Below are positions 48,991 through 59,700 of a stretch of 64,000 nucleotides of DNA, in pieces. Location: positions 67,214,283 to 67,278,282 of the forward strand of contig NC_086377.1 of NCBI RefSeq assembly GCF_036588685.1. The letters are read 5' to 3'. The DNA is from Mytilus trossulus. Taxonomy: Eukaryota; Mollusca; Bivalvia; Mytilida; Mytilidae. Numbering within the stretch: the first letter of the stretch is position 1; the number at the start of each line of letters is the position of its first letter. The position numbers were made by a program, and so were the translations under genes. The notes beneath the pieces are model-generated. The model was not told where the DNA came from. It searched no databases and was given only the letters and a program-made list of their open reading frames with translations.

Positions 48991-49666
48991 CTAAAATAGT
49001 TCATGCTTATTGGTTTCAGATGATCACACTAATTAGCAGTACACAAAGACGCGAATGATACAAAGGGAACATTGAAAATGCGATGAATTTAGGTGGTTCG
49101 ACAAAAGTTAAGCAGATTGTAATTGAATGTGTTTATGAAACACAAACGAAAATTTTGACAATAATTATCAAAACACATAAAAGACTACCTATAGTTTAGC
49201 TTTATTATCGATAGCCTTATCCTGTATTGAAAGAGCTTTTTGATTTTTACAACAGATGTTTACTTATTCTGTCAATATAAAACAGTGTCGACATTCGCCA
49301 ACCACACAAACGAGTCTGTGTCCACACCTGTTTAAACTACAAAAAACTTAGAAACTGTGGTTTTGGAAAGTGACAGAGGTGAACAAGGGCGATAAATTGC
49401 ATAAAAATCTAAAAGTTCATTTTGTTAATTTTGTTTGTGTAAAATAAGTATTGGTAAGGATGTTTTTAAACAAACGTTAAAAATGAAAGTTTCATTTATG
49501 ATGGTTAGATACAGAGAATTGTCGGACAACTTATTTGCTTCCTTTTTTAGTATCGTATATGTATACAGATCCTGTTTTCAATGAACTGGACAAAATGTTG
49601 TATGATCATAACTATACAAGGAAGGAAAACCATAGAAAGAAGTCACTTATAAAGCAAATCTTCAAT

Positions 49667-50756
49667 ATGGCGACATTCATTAGTAAAGCACAAACACCAC
49701 TTTCGTGTCAACTCTGTAGTATACAACGAGTAATAAAATGGAAATGTACTGAATGTGAATTGTTGATGTGTGATAATTGTAAAACCACAGTTCATTCTCA
49801 GATTAAGACTGCTGAAAAACATAACATTATCACTATCCAAGAAGTAGGCAATGACTTATCAGAGCGTCTAAAGGATCTTCACATTTCAAAAGTATTTTCT
49901 TCCGTGTTTAACACGTATAAAACTAATATGTGGGGAATACACAAATTAATTAGCAGCACTGATGACACAATTTACTGTATGAGTAATTTAAAAGGAGAAT
50001 TGTCTCAATTTCTGAAATCTAAATTATTAAGAGGTTCCGTGAAAATATTAAAGAAGATGGATATTAAATGTGTCGATTTTGCTGTCAGTTTAAAGGATAA
50101 AATAGTTTTTTTTCCCGAACCACGAAATAAACTTATGACTGCGTCAACCAAAAAAAACAAAAACTAAAACTGTCATGAACGTCTCTCCACTTGTAATATC
50201 TGCGATTCACATTAGTAAACATTATGAACTTCTACTTAGCCTTCGAGAACAAGGCTCATTCTTCCCAATAACGGATTCTAGTACGAGACTCGTTTCTGTT
50301 TTTGGGACAGATTATAAACGCAAATCAACATTTGATCGTGATGGTACTGGGAAAAGGTTGTTTACTTTTACGAAAAGAATCACAACAGATTCAACAAATA
50401 ACATGTACGTACTCGACAGGATTGATGATGGTTTAAGACGGGGAAGAATAATGAGCATAGAAAGAAGTGGTCGTAAAATATTTGTCTATACCGGATGCAC
50501 TTCTGTCAACACGCATGGAGCCTTCTTTAATCCTGAGGATATTGTAGTGACATCGAAGGATACAACTATAATATCGGACTGTAACAATCATGCTTTACAT
50601 GCACTTAATGTGAATGGAGAATTGATAGGACTTCAAACTACAAATATTGTGTATCCATTCAGCTTAAGTATAGACAATGAAGGATTTTTGTTGATAGGAT
50701 GCCACGAAAATGACGCGAAGATAAATGTTGTAAAATTGTTGTCATGTTTCCTTTGA
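49667..50756 (+). pseudogene. B-box/NHL-like gene, copy 4, disrupted by a +1 frameshift
   Basis: It starts ATGGCGACATTC, with all eight B-box ligands present (Cys14, Cys17, Cys27, Cys30, Cys35, Cys38, His43, His52). Alignment with copy 3 shows one extra base in an A-rich stretch (eight A at 50150-50157), giving a stop at 50165-50167 after 166 codons. The rest of the gene is open in the next frame to 50756, including GRIMSIERSGRK and SLSIDNEGFLLIG. Everything else is intact, so the lesion is recent, polymorphic or an assembly error. As it stands it would encode a B-box protein without most of the propeller. Confidence 0.75.
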
Positions 50757-50934
50757 AATTATACAATTTATATTTAAACCATTCGAATATTTGTGGTTTC
50801 TCTTTCGTGTAAAAATGACAATGCATGGGATAGATGTACATGTCATGCGGAACATCTCATTCATATTGAGAATAAAAATGGAAAAAATAACATGAACCTT
50901 ATAAGGTTGATTTTCAGAGAATCCGTGTTTTGTC

Positions 50935-51780
50935 TCTTTTAAAATAACCTGCACTTTACCCATGTCAGATTTGCTCTAAATTCTTTGGTTTTTGAATTAT
51001 AAGCCTAGAACCGCATTTTACCCTTATGTTATATTTTTAGCTATGGCGGCCATCTTGATTTGATGGCTAGGTCACCAGAAACACTTTTTAAACTTTATAC
51101 CCCTGAGATGATTGTGGCCAAGTTTGAATTAATTTGGCCCAGTAGTTTTAGAGAAGAAGATTTTTGTAAAAGATAACGAAGATTTACGAAAAATGGTTTA
51201 AAATTGACTATAAAGGGCAATAACTCCTAAAAGGGTCAACTGACCATTTTAGTCACTTGACTTATTTGTAAATCTTACTTTGCTGAACATTATTGCTGTT
51301 TACAGTTTATCTCTATCTATAATAATATTCAAGATAATAACTAAAAACTGCAACTTTCCTTAAAATTACCAATTCAGGGGCAGCAACCCAACTACGGGTT
51401 GTCCCATTCAACTGGAAATTTCAGGGCAGATAGATCTTCACCTGATAAACAATTTTACTCCTGTCAGATTTGCTCTAAATGCTTTAGTTTTTGAGTTATA
51501 AGCCAAAAAATGCATTTTACCCCTATGTTCTATTTCAAGTCATGGCGGTCATCTTGATTGGTTTGCCGGGTCACCGGACACATTTTTTAAACAAGATACC
51601 CCAATGATGATTGTGGCCGGCCAAGTTTGGTTTAATTTGTCCCAGTAGTTTCAGAGGCGAAGATTTTTGTAAAAATTAACAACGACGACGGAGAAACGAC
51701 GGACGACGGACGACGGACGACGGAGGCAAAGTGATGGGAAAAGCTCACTTGTCTCTTTGGACCAGGTGAGCTAAAAATGG
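50935..51780 (+). mobile_element. Dispersed element, family E, with two internal repeats and a GACGG tail
   Basis: Two related units start at about 50963 and 51463 ('gtcagatttgctctaaat'). Each has 'attataagcc', 'atggcggccatcttgattt' or a variant, and 'gatgattgtggcc'. After the second come several 'gacgacgga' units and 'agctcacttgtctctttgga' up to 'gtgagctaaaaa'. This arrangement is common in bivalve genomes and is probably a non-autonomous DNA element. Confidence 0.65.
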
Positions 51781-51969
51781 GTCGGGAAACTCTTGAAATG
51801 ATAATAGGAAAAAGTTGTCGCAGAATGACATAATAACTAAATAAAGAGATGACGATCACATTTAAAGAATACACATACACGAAATAATGCTCGTATATTG
51901 CAAAATGATCATCTGGGGTCATATATAAACACGTATGGTTAAATTGATTTAAAATATGGGAGTTTCTCC

Positions 51970-52145
51970 ACAAAAGAGGGACGAAAGATACCAAAGGGAC
52001 AGTCAAACTCATAAATCTAAAACAAACTGACAACGCCATGGCTAAAAATGAAAAAGACAAACACATAAACAGTAGTACACATGACACAACATAGAAAACC
52101 AAAGAATAAACAACACAAACCCAACCAAAAACAAGGTGTTCTCAG
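51970..52145 (-). repeat. Dispersed mussel repeat, family B (minus strand)
   Basis: The minus strand contains 'cctttggtatctttcgtccc' and 'ttctatgttgtgtcatgtgt'. It is nearly the same as 1880-2090 and runs directly into family D. Confidence 0.7.
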
Positions 52146-52470
52146 GAGCTCCGTAAGGGTAAGCAGATCCTGCTCCACATGTGGCACCCGTCGTGTTGCT
52201 TATGTGATATCAAATCCGGTATATAGTCTCATTCGGTAGGTCACATTCATGAAAGGAAAGGGGATTGTAGTTACGACGTAAGGAACATATCCGCTATCAT
52301 TTGTGAAACATTTATTCCATAACGGTCAACCAACTCGTGATGGCGTACGTAAAATTTACGAAGGGATGATTTCAACTTCACCATTTGAAACTCTTGGTTA
52401 AATAGCTTTCTTGTGAGCAGTAACCCTCTATCAAGAAAATCATGAAAGGAAATGCAAGCACAAGAATATC
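52145..52470 (+). repeat. Dispersed repeat, family D
   Basis: It matches 34079-34400 along its length, including 'cgtaagggtaagcagatcct' and 'ccataacggtcaaccaactc'. Confidence 0.75.
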
Positions 52471-53389
52471 GTATCAATTTGGAGATATATACCCCGTATG
52501 CAGGTGCTGCTGGAATGTTGCTACTTAGAAATAGAAAGCTCATAATTGGAAAGCTAAAATCATCTCTTTTGTCGTAAAGTTTTGTTTTCAACCGACCCTC
52601 ATTGTAAATTACTTGTTTTAAGTTGTAAGTTATGAAGCATGCAATAAATAATGGGCTGGTTAATATCTCCTTTAGAATTTCATTTATATTTAATTTGATT
52701 CTTATTCAAAAAGTCATTCATCGAACTCGTCTGTGAAATGTTCACAAAAGTATTTCAACGCTTGACTGTATACCATATGCATTGGTAATTGAGTCAAAGT
52801 TAGCAATGTTTGTAAAATTCTATAAGAATATATTTGCTTTAGGATTGAAAATTTAATTGGTAAATTCATTTTCAAAAAGGGGGGACAGTTTAAACGACGA
52901 CAAATAATGTACAGAAAACTTGAGATTAAGCAGCAAATCCCCTTCCCTCCCCGAAAAGCCAAAAGCAAATAAATAATATAGTAAGAAATCTACTATTAAA
53001 ATTTTAGGTATATTTGATTCAACCTTATTATAAATTTAAAGTATGTCACGTATATACATTATACAAACAAATGAAAAGTTAGAAGGAAAACGAAAGTACA
53101 CATCAAGCTAAATATTGAAAAAACCTGACCGTTAGCATTTTTTTCCTTGTGTTACGTAAGAAGTTACATATATCTTTATTTCAGTGACAAGTAATTTAAC
53201 TCAGGGCATATAACAACAAGAACAAGTTTAAAATATCAATGGTTATATAACGGTACTTAAATTGGAAAGTAAACTTTTGGAATTTCGAAGTTAAATAGTA
53301 CAAAATTTAGTTGAAAACAACATATTTAATGAAAATAAAAATACAGTATATGCTTATATTAAAACAATGCTTTTAGAAACATAACTTTA

Positions 53390-54075
53390 ATGAGTTGGAC
53401 AATGCGCAATTTTCAGGTGAAAGATAATTTAAACAGTATAGAACAGTAAAATCATTAAAACATGTATGTTCTCTAAATATGCATGACATACTTGCAACTG
53501 GAAATACGCTATCAACAGTCTAAAGATAATTTATACAGTAAATTTAAAACTATTTCGCTCTAAATATGCATAGAGTACTTGCAACTGGACAATACGCTAT
53601 CAACCGTCTAGAAAGTTAATTTATACAGTACAAATTAAATTTGCAATTACGGTAACCACTAATAACGGCGTTGATCACATAACATTCATATCAATAAAAA
53701 GAATCTTTAAAACCAATGCATGAAATATTTGGCACTGGACGTTATGTCTCTTGATCGTGTGTCTTTAGTGATGCTGGAAAACTTAAATTTATTAAAAATG
53801 ACCCCGGATAACCAGTTTATAATTTGATGAGTTTTTGAAATACACACAAATTCAGATGGAGAACTATTTGATAACAAAAGTAAAAAACAAAATGCTCCTT
53901 AACGCCCGCCAGGCAATATTCGGATAAATGTAAAAAGCATCATCGGAGTTTATAAGTACAAAATAATTTACAAAGTCACCGATTAGTTCAACTTGATAAC
54001 TATGTGCAGGTTCTCTCTAAATGAGTTTGCAACTGAACAATAAGCAATTTCAGTCAAAAATAATTAACAAAAATA
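53390..54075. repeat. Degenerate tandem repeat, roughly 100-bp unit
   Basis: The clearest two units (about 53470-53650) share 'ctctaaatatgcat', 'acttgcaactgga', 'atacgctatcaac', 'gtcta' and 'taatttatacagta'. Weaker relatives precede (53397) and follow (53720, 54025). Confidence 0.65.
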
Positions 54076-54239
54076 AAAATGTGATTCTTATTGCTCAAAA
54101 GAAATTTTTGAAAACAAACAGAACGTATAAAAGTAAACGTTAGTCTGCAATTGATACGTCATTGGAATGCGACTCCCAATACACATTCTGAGGTCACGTA
54201 GGTTCATACAATACTCAGTCCGGCAGTGGGCGGAGCTTT

Positions 54240-54305
54240 TAAGCGATATCTGTATAGTATACAGATACAGCATAGCGATATCTGTAGGGCTGTATCTGTA
54301 TAGTA
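54240..54305. repeat. Imperfect palindromic stretch
   Basis: It holds 'atctgtatagtatacagat', a near-perfect self-complementary sequence, and further 'gatatctgta' copies around it. No gene or element border could be tied to it. Confidence 0.5.
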
Positions 54306-54839
54306 GGACACCCAATTGCAGGATAAATGTAAATAAGATATGACCCTTTTTAAAACAGTCTATTGTCTAAAGACACTAAACAGTTATTGTCTATAAATGT
54401 GTATATTAATGATCTTGCTTTTTTTATTTTTATTTTGTTGTTGTGTCACATTCTACAGGTATGGCAATACAGATTTGAATTGAATTGTTATAAAACTTCC
54501 AATGAACTAAATAAACTTGTTTTTAAGTTTATTTAATCCACATTTTAATTCATCCATGTCACACAACATATTCCATTTCTCGGAATCGATGGGTAAAAAG
54601 TGTTCTTTGGTGGTTTTTTTTCTATTGTAACAAAAGTTTTTTTTAGCACACACAGACCTTTCCCGGATTTATGACATTGATATATTAATAATAATGAAAA
54701 AGACTGAATTTAAATAAAGAATTTTGGCGAGTCAGCAGTGAGTAATCCCGGATAGAGGTGTAATATTTTAATTTTAATATCATTTGCATTACCTCCCTTT
54801 GCTCTGTATTGGTATGAAATATATAGAGTAATGGTAAAT

Positions 54840-54990
54840 GGTTCGTGTTGTTTATTCTTTAGTTTTCTATATATGTGTACTATTGTTTGTCTGTTTTTCC
54901 GTCATTTTTGGCCATGGCTATGTCAGTTGATTGTCGATTCATAAGTTTGACTGTACCTCTGGTATCTTTCGTCCCTCTTTTACATGTGAT
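54840..54990 (+). repeat. Dispersed mussel repeat, family B
   Basis: It contains 'gttcgtgttgtttattcttt', 'tttttggccatggctatgtc' and 'ctggtatctttcgtccctct'. Confidence 0.7.
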
Positions 54991-56460
54991 TTTTAAATAT
55001 TGTGATTCATTTTGTTTGAAATGTCAATTTTTAAATGCTCAGCGGCAATTAAAACAATCAACTGAATGGAAATAATTTTATTATGAACGATAGATGATTC
55101 TCATAACAATAATAATGAAAATATACACATGTACAACTTATGTACATACACACATGTACAGAACAGTTGATTGAAAATAACAATAGTTACATATATATAC
55201 AAAAATAAAATCATGTTTTATACGTTTTCAATACGAATCAGAAAGGTAAGGAATGGTATAAACCAACGATTCAAATATCCGTAAAAATATTTATATGAAA
55301 AATAAGACAAAAAAAATGGCATGTTCCACTGATAAAAAAAATAAAATTGCAAGACTTTAACGTAATGTTTGTTAATTTACTATCAGTATGTAAGTTGCCA
55401 GCTTAATTTCAAAATATGATTTTTTTTTCTAAGAAGATAAATTGCTGATAGACGACGATTTTTGCGTTTATGATATTTGACGGATTCATTGAGGAAAAGA
55501 GGAAAATGAAAAAAACTCCAAAAAACTCTCCCTCTTACACACACAGACACCAAAAAGCATCAAAAAAATAAAGAGAAAAGAAGAAAAAGCGTGAATAAAC
55601 TCCGAAAAATAAAAGAAAATGGATATTAGCTTCTAACGACATTTATCATACTTTTTTTTAATTTATATACAGAAAAAAGTTTAGTTTTCCTTCACTTAAG
55701 AATGTCAAAAATGTAAACGTAATCAACACTTTTACCCTATTATTTCCTATCTTTTTGATACCTGTACATTTAAATCTTTTGCTAATTAAGAACACAATAA
55801 ATAGTTCACTTCATGTTTTAATTCCTAAAACTAAAAAAGAAAAATCAAGTAAAGACCATTCCAACAACAATGCACTTTTTACTTTTAAGGCCATACAAAA
55901 CATCCGTAAATTACTTTTGAATTTATTTTAATCTTATTCATCCATAAGTTTTTATATCAATCACGTGATAAATTATAAAAAATAACTGGAAATCAATTTC
56001 CAGTTTTCCGCTCTATGCTCTATACGTAAAAACATTTCAAAGTAGTAAAGGTAAGAAAGAAGTCAAGAGATGCATGTCGATGTGTCGAAACTTTTATGGT
56101 TAGCCGTTATGTAATGACATACATTCACTGTTTGCTAATATTTATGAAATAAAAACTTTTAAATTTGATGAGAAATAAAATGAAGCAATGCTATTTTACT
56201 AACAAACCAATTAACTCAAACTAATGGGAACATAGTGAAACGACATAGTAGCTTCATTTATCGATTTCAGATACAAAAGTAGAAGCCCTTTCCTTAATTT
56301 TAGTTACTGAGCATATATATTTTCGAATGTGTATGCCCTGTCGAAATCTAAAAGTTACAACGTATCTTCATTGCAAATGGTAAACGAAAATAAAAGATTT
56401 TTATGATATCGACACATTTTCGGTCGCCCAAATGTCGACTATGAAATTTTTGAAATGATG

Positions 56461-56466
56461 TTTATT
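56461..56466 (-). other. Candidate polyadenylation signal of the LPMO-tail gene
   Basis: TTTATT on the plus strand gives AATAAA on the minus strand, about 245 bp past the stop. It is the first canonical hexamer downstream of the gene that I see. Confidence 0.4.
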
Positions 56467-56709
56467 GTAATTTGGTCACATTTTACAGTAACCGAAAAAA
56501 ACATTATACATTAAAAGATTTGAAAATCAAATGTACTTATATTAAATTTTAGAAAAAAAAGTTTCTGCTATTTGATACTAGAGTCTTACAATTGATGCAT
56601 ATATCAGTAAGGATTTAACAATCTTTTGTTCCAGACACACGGATTCCCGGAACAATTCCAACCCCCTCACCGTACTTGTACTTTTACTGTTAACTTAACA
56701 TTTTCAACC

Positions 56710-59700
56710 TTATAAGCCCATCATTTCAATCATTTGGTCCATCATCTGAGCGCGTCGTCCTCCAGGTGCCATCGGTCCTCCTGCTCCTGCTCCCCCTGCT
56801 CCGGCTCCGCCTGCTGCTCCTCCTGGTGGGACATCTCCCGGTTCAGGGCCTACACCAAGAACTCCAGCCCATTCCGGAGTCATAGTTTGTGGACCCCTTG
56901 GACGCCATGGATCAGCAGGACCTGCTCCGTAAGGAAGGGCATATGGATCAGCGGGGTATGGTTGGGCATATGGATCCTGATAAGCACCAGCTCCACCTGC
57001 TGCTGGGTCCATTCCAGCTCCAAGGCCGCGACCACTTCCTCCTCTACGGCCACCTGGAGGTACATCTGGAGGTTCAGGAACTAAACCAAGCATCTGAAGA
57101 ACTTGTTTTGTCATTGCTGCTTCCATTGCTCTCTGAATTGGATCAATAGTAGGACGTGGAGGTCTATTATATGCAGATGCTGCTCCTTGTAAGGAGACTT
57201 GTGGTTGTGTCATCGAATAACCGGTTTGTCCTTGACCTGCATAACCAGCTTGTGGGTATTGTTCTTGTCCTGTGGTACCGGCTTGCGGGTATTGTCCTTG
57301 ACCTAAAGTAGCAGCTTGTTGGTATTGTTCTTGACCTGTGGAAGCGGCTTGTGGGTATTGGCCTTGACCTGTAGTAGCAGGTTGTGGGTATTGTTCTTGA
57401 CCTGTGGAAGCGGCTTGTGGGTATTGGCCTTGACCTGTAGTAGCAGTATGTGAATACTGTGCTTGACCTGTAGAAGCAGCTTGTGGGTATTGGCCTTGAC
57501 CTGTGGAAGCGGCTTGTGGGTACTGTCCTTGACCTGTAGAAAGGGCTCGAGGATACTGTCCTTGACCTGTAGAAGCAGCTTGTGAATATTGTCCTTGACC
57601 TGTAGAAGCAGCTTGTGGGTATTGTCCTTGGCCTGTAGAAGCAGCTTGTGGGTATTGTCCTTGGCCTGTCGTAGCAGTATGTGAGTACTGTGCTTGACTT
57701 GAGGTAGCAGTGTGTCCGTATTGAACTTGTCCGGCACCTTGTGCAGTATTTTGTGTGTATTGTCCTTGATTGGCGCCATAAGGCTGTTGATACCTTGGTC
57801 TTCGTCTAGGTGGAGGTAAACCTAAAGGTCTGCGAAGCTCAGGGAAAATGTTCATCAAAGCCACATGGACAGAGCCACGTATATCTTTAGGATTAATTCC
57901 CATTGAATTTATCAAATCAGGACCAGTTGTATATAAAACTGTAAACAGATCTTGCTTAGTTGGAGCCATAGATTTAATCATTTTCAACATAATAGCCCTT
58001 GTTATAGGATCCACATCCCGTGGAGATAAATCTTCAGCATAGTAAATTATTGGCGGTGGTGTAGGAGCCGGTGGAGTAGTTGTTGTAGGCATAGGAGTGG
58101 TCGTGGTTGGTACTGGAGTTGTCGTCGTTGTAGGTGGCGCTGGCGTTGCAGCAGGTGGTGGTTGTATATAACCTTGCTGTTTCATTAACTGAATCAGCGC
58201 CTCCATTCCAGTCATAGGCTGATTTGCTGTTTTGGCCGTTGGTCCCTTTCCTTGTAAAGCATCCCAGTCAACGTTTACCATTCCCCCAGCAGCCATTTCC
58301 TGGATGGTTCGAGGTTTAGTTGTCATCATCATTTGATTTTGAAATGTTTGTTTTGTCTGTGGAGGTGCATTGAATGAATTAAGAGTATTGTCTGTAAACA
58401 TTTGGTTATTAGCAGAGCTTACAACATCTTGGTATGTTTGTTGTATTTCTACTGTATTTGCAATTGGTGTATCTTGGTATGTTTGTTGTATTTCTACTGT
58501 ATTTGCAATTGGTGTATCGTGGTATGTTTGTTGTATTTCTACTGTATTTGCAATTGGTGTAGCGATATCTACAGTTCCACTAGCTGAACCTAAACTTCCG
58601 CCTTGTATGTTATTTGCAGAAGAGGATTGTTGATTTATTATGTCAGCAATTTGTTGATTGGTAAAACCACCAGTTTGCATAGCTGTGTTTTGTGAAGTTA
58701 AAGTCGCCATTAAATCAACAAAGTTCTGGTTCATTGATGGAGAGTTCTGGGTTGCTGGTACATCAGTCATTAAACCAGTTCCACTTCCGGCATTTATCAA
58801 GGATGACGAACCGACTGCATCATTCCATGTAATAGGTGAAACAGTCGTAGGAGGTACGTTGTTCCATACATTGGGTGTTCCTGTCGTTTGAGAATTATAC
58901 ATGTGATTGAAGAAACTCATTGAGGCCCCGCCCACTGCATCAACAACTGGTGGGTCGGTTGTTGTTGGTTCAGTGGTCGTTGTAGCTGGTATCGGTGTTG
59001 TTGTCGGTATTGTCGTGGTCGTTGGTATTGTTGTCGTCGTTGGTGGTGGTGGTGGAACTGTCTTCCTAGGTGGTGGTGGAACTGTCTTCCTGGGTGGTGG
59101 TGGTGTTCGAACAGTTGTGGGTGCAGGTTTCGGCGTGGTTGTCGTCGTTGTTCGTTTGGTAGTTGACGTGATTGTAGTTGGTGGTGGTGCTAATTTTGCT
59201 GTTTTTACAACATCCACCATTTTTAACTCCTTGACGTGACTAACTGCTGAAGGAGTTGCTGGTATGTTTCTATCCACGTTCTGTTGAATCCTTCTTATTG
59301 TTGTTTTGACAGATGACACACCAGGTTGTAACTGTGGACTATTTTTAATCTTTTGCATTAAATCAGCCATAGTCAACATCATATTTTCAATTAAGACTTG
59401 TGATTTCGCTTGCATTCCGAGAGAAGCGCGTGGAAGTTTGACAGACTGTTCTTTTATCGTTGCTTGTATTTCATTTTTAATTCCTTGGGCACTATCTTTA
59501 CCCTGTTTGACAACGGTGTCAACGGTTATTTTCTGGTCAAAGTTCTCCTTGAACCCATTATATGATCCTGAAGGTGCAACGTTTTCAACCATTTTAGGAA
59601 CTTGTTGTGGCGCGTTTATAACAACAGATTGTTTTGTTGTACCTGTAGTTACACCAGATGTTAGCATAGCTTGTTGTTGCGTCGGTTTTGATGTAGTTGT

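Larger units (their letters stand above)
43915..49666. other. Spacer between B-box copies 3 and 4
   Basis: It holds family B and C repeats (43950-44285), family F fragments (44565-44640 minus, 44735-44800 plus), a segment shared with 52735-52925 (45345-45525), the foldback element (45785-46375), a Tc1-like element (47009-48129) and a family A copy (48657-48990). The non-repeat parts align to block 1 of the duplication. No intact gene is seen. Confidence 0.65.
45670..50756 (+). repeat. Segmental duplication, block 2 (contains B-box copy 4)
   Basis: It is collinear with 40250-43914. It differs by the foldback insertion at 45785-46375 and the Tc1-like insertion at 47009-48129, both absent from block 1, plus a family A copy at 48657-48990. 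Confidence 0.8.
50757..56709. other. Convergent intergenic region between the B-box cluster and the LPMO gene
   Basis: It contains family E (50935-51780), family B (51970-52145), family D (52145-52470), a shared segment (52735-52925), a degenerate tandem block (53390-54075), a palindromic stretch (54240-54305), and another family B copy (54840-54990) overlapping the segment shared with 39040-39410. From 55250 to 56460 it is A+T-rich without recognisable features. Confidence 0.6.

Noticed and set aside
50150-50164. A AAA AAC slippery heptamer in the correct frame at the copy 4 lesion, suggesting programmed frameshifting
   Set aside because: That heptamer promotes a -1 shift, whereas rejoining the downstream frame here needs +1. 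Paralogs are continuous, so a simple insertion explains it better.
57303-57779. 158-codon alternative frame through the Q/Y repeat array on the same strand as the LPMO gene
   Set aside because: It is a second frame of a 33-bp repeat, so stop-free length is automatic; it has no start context or independent exon signals.
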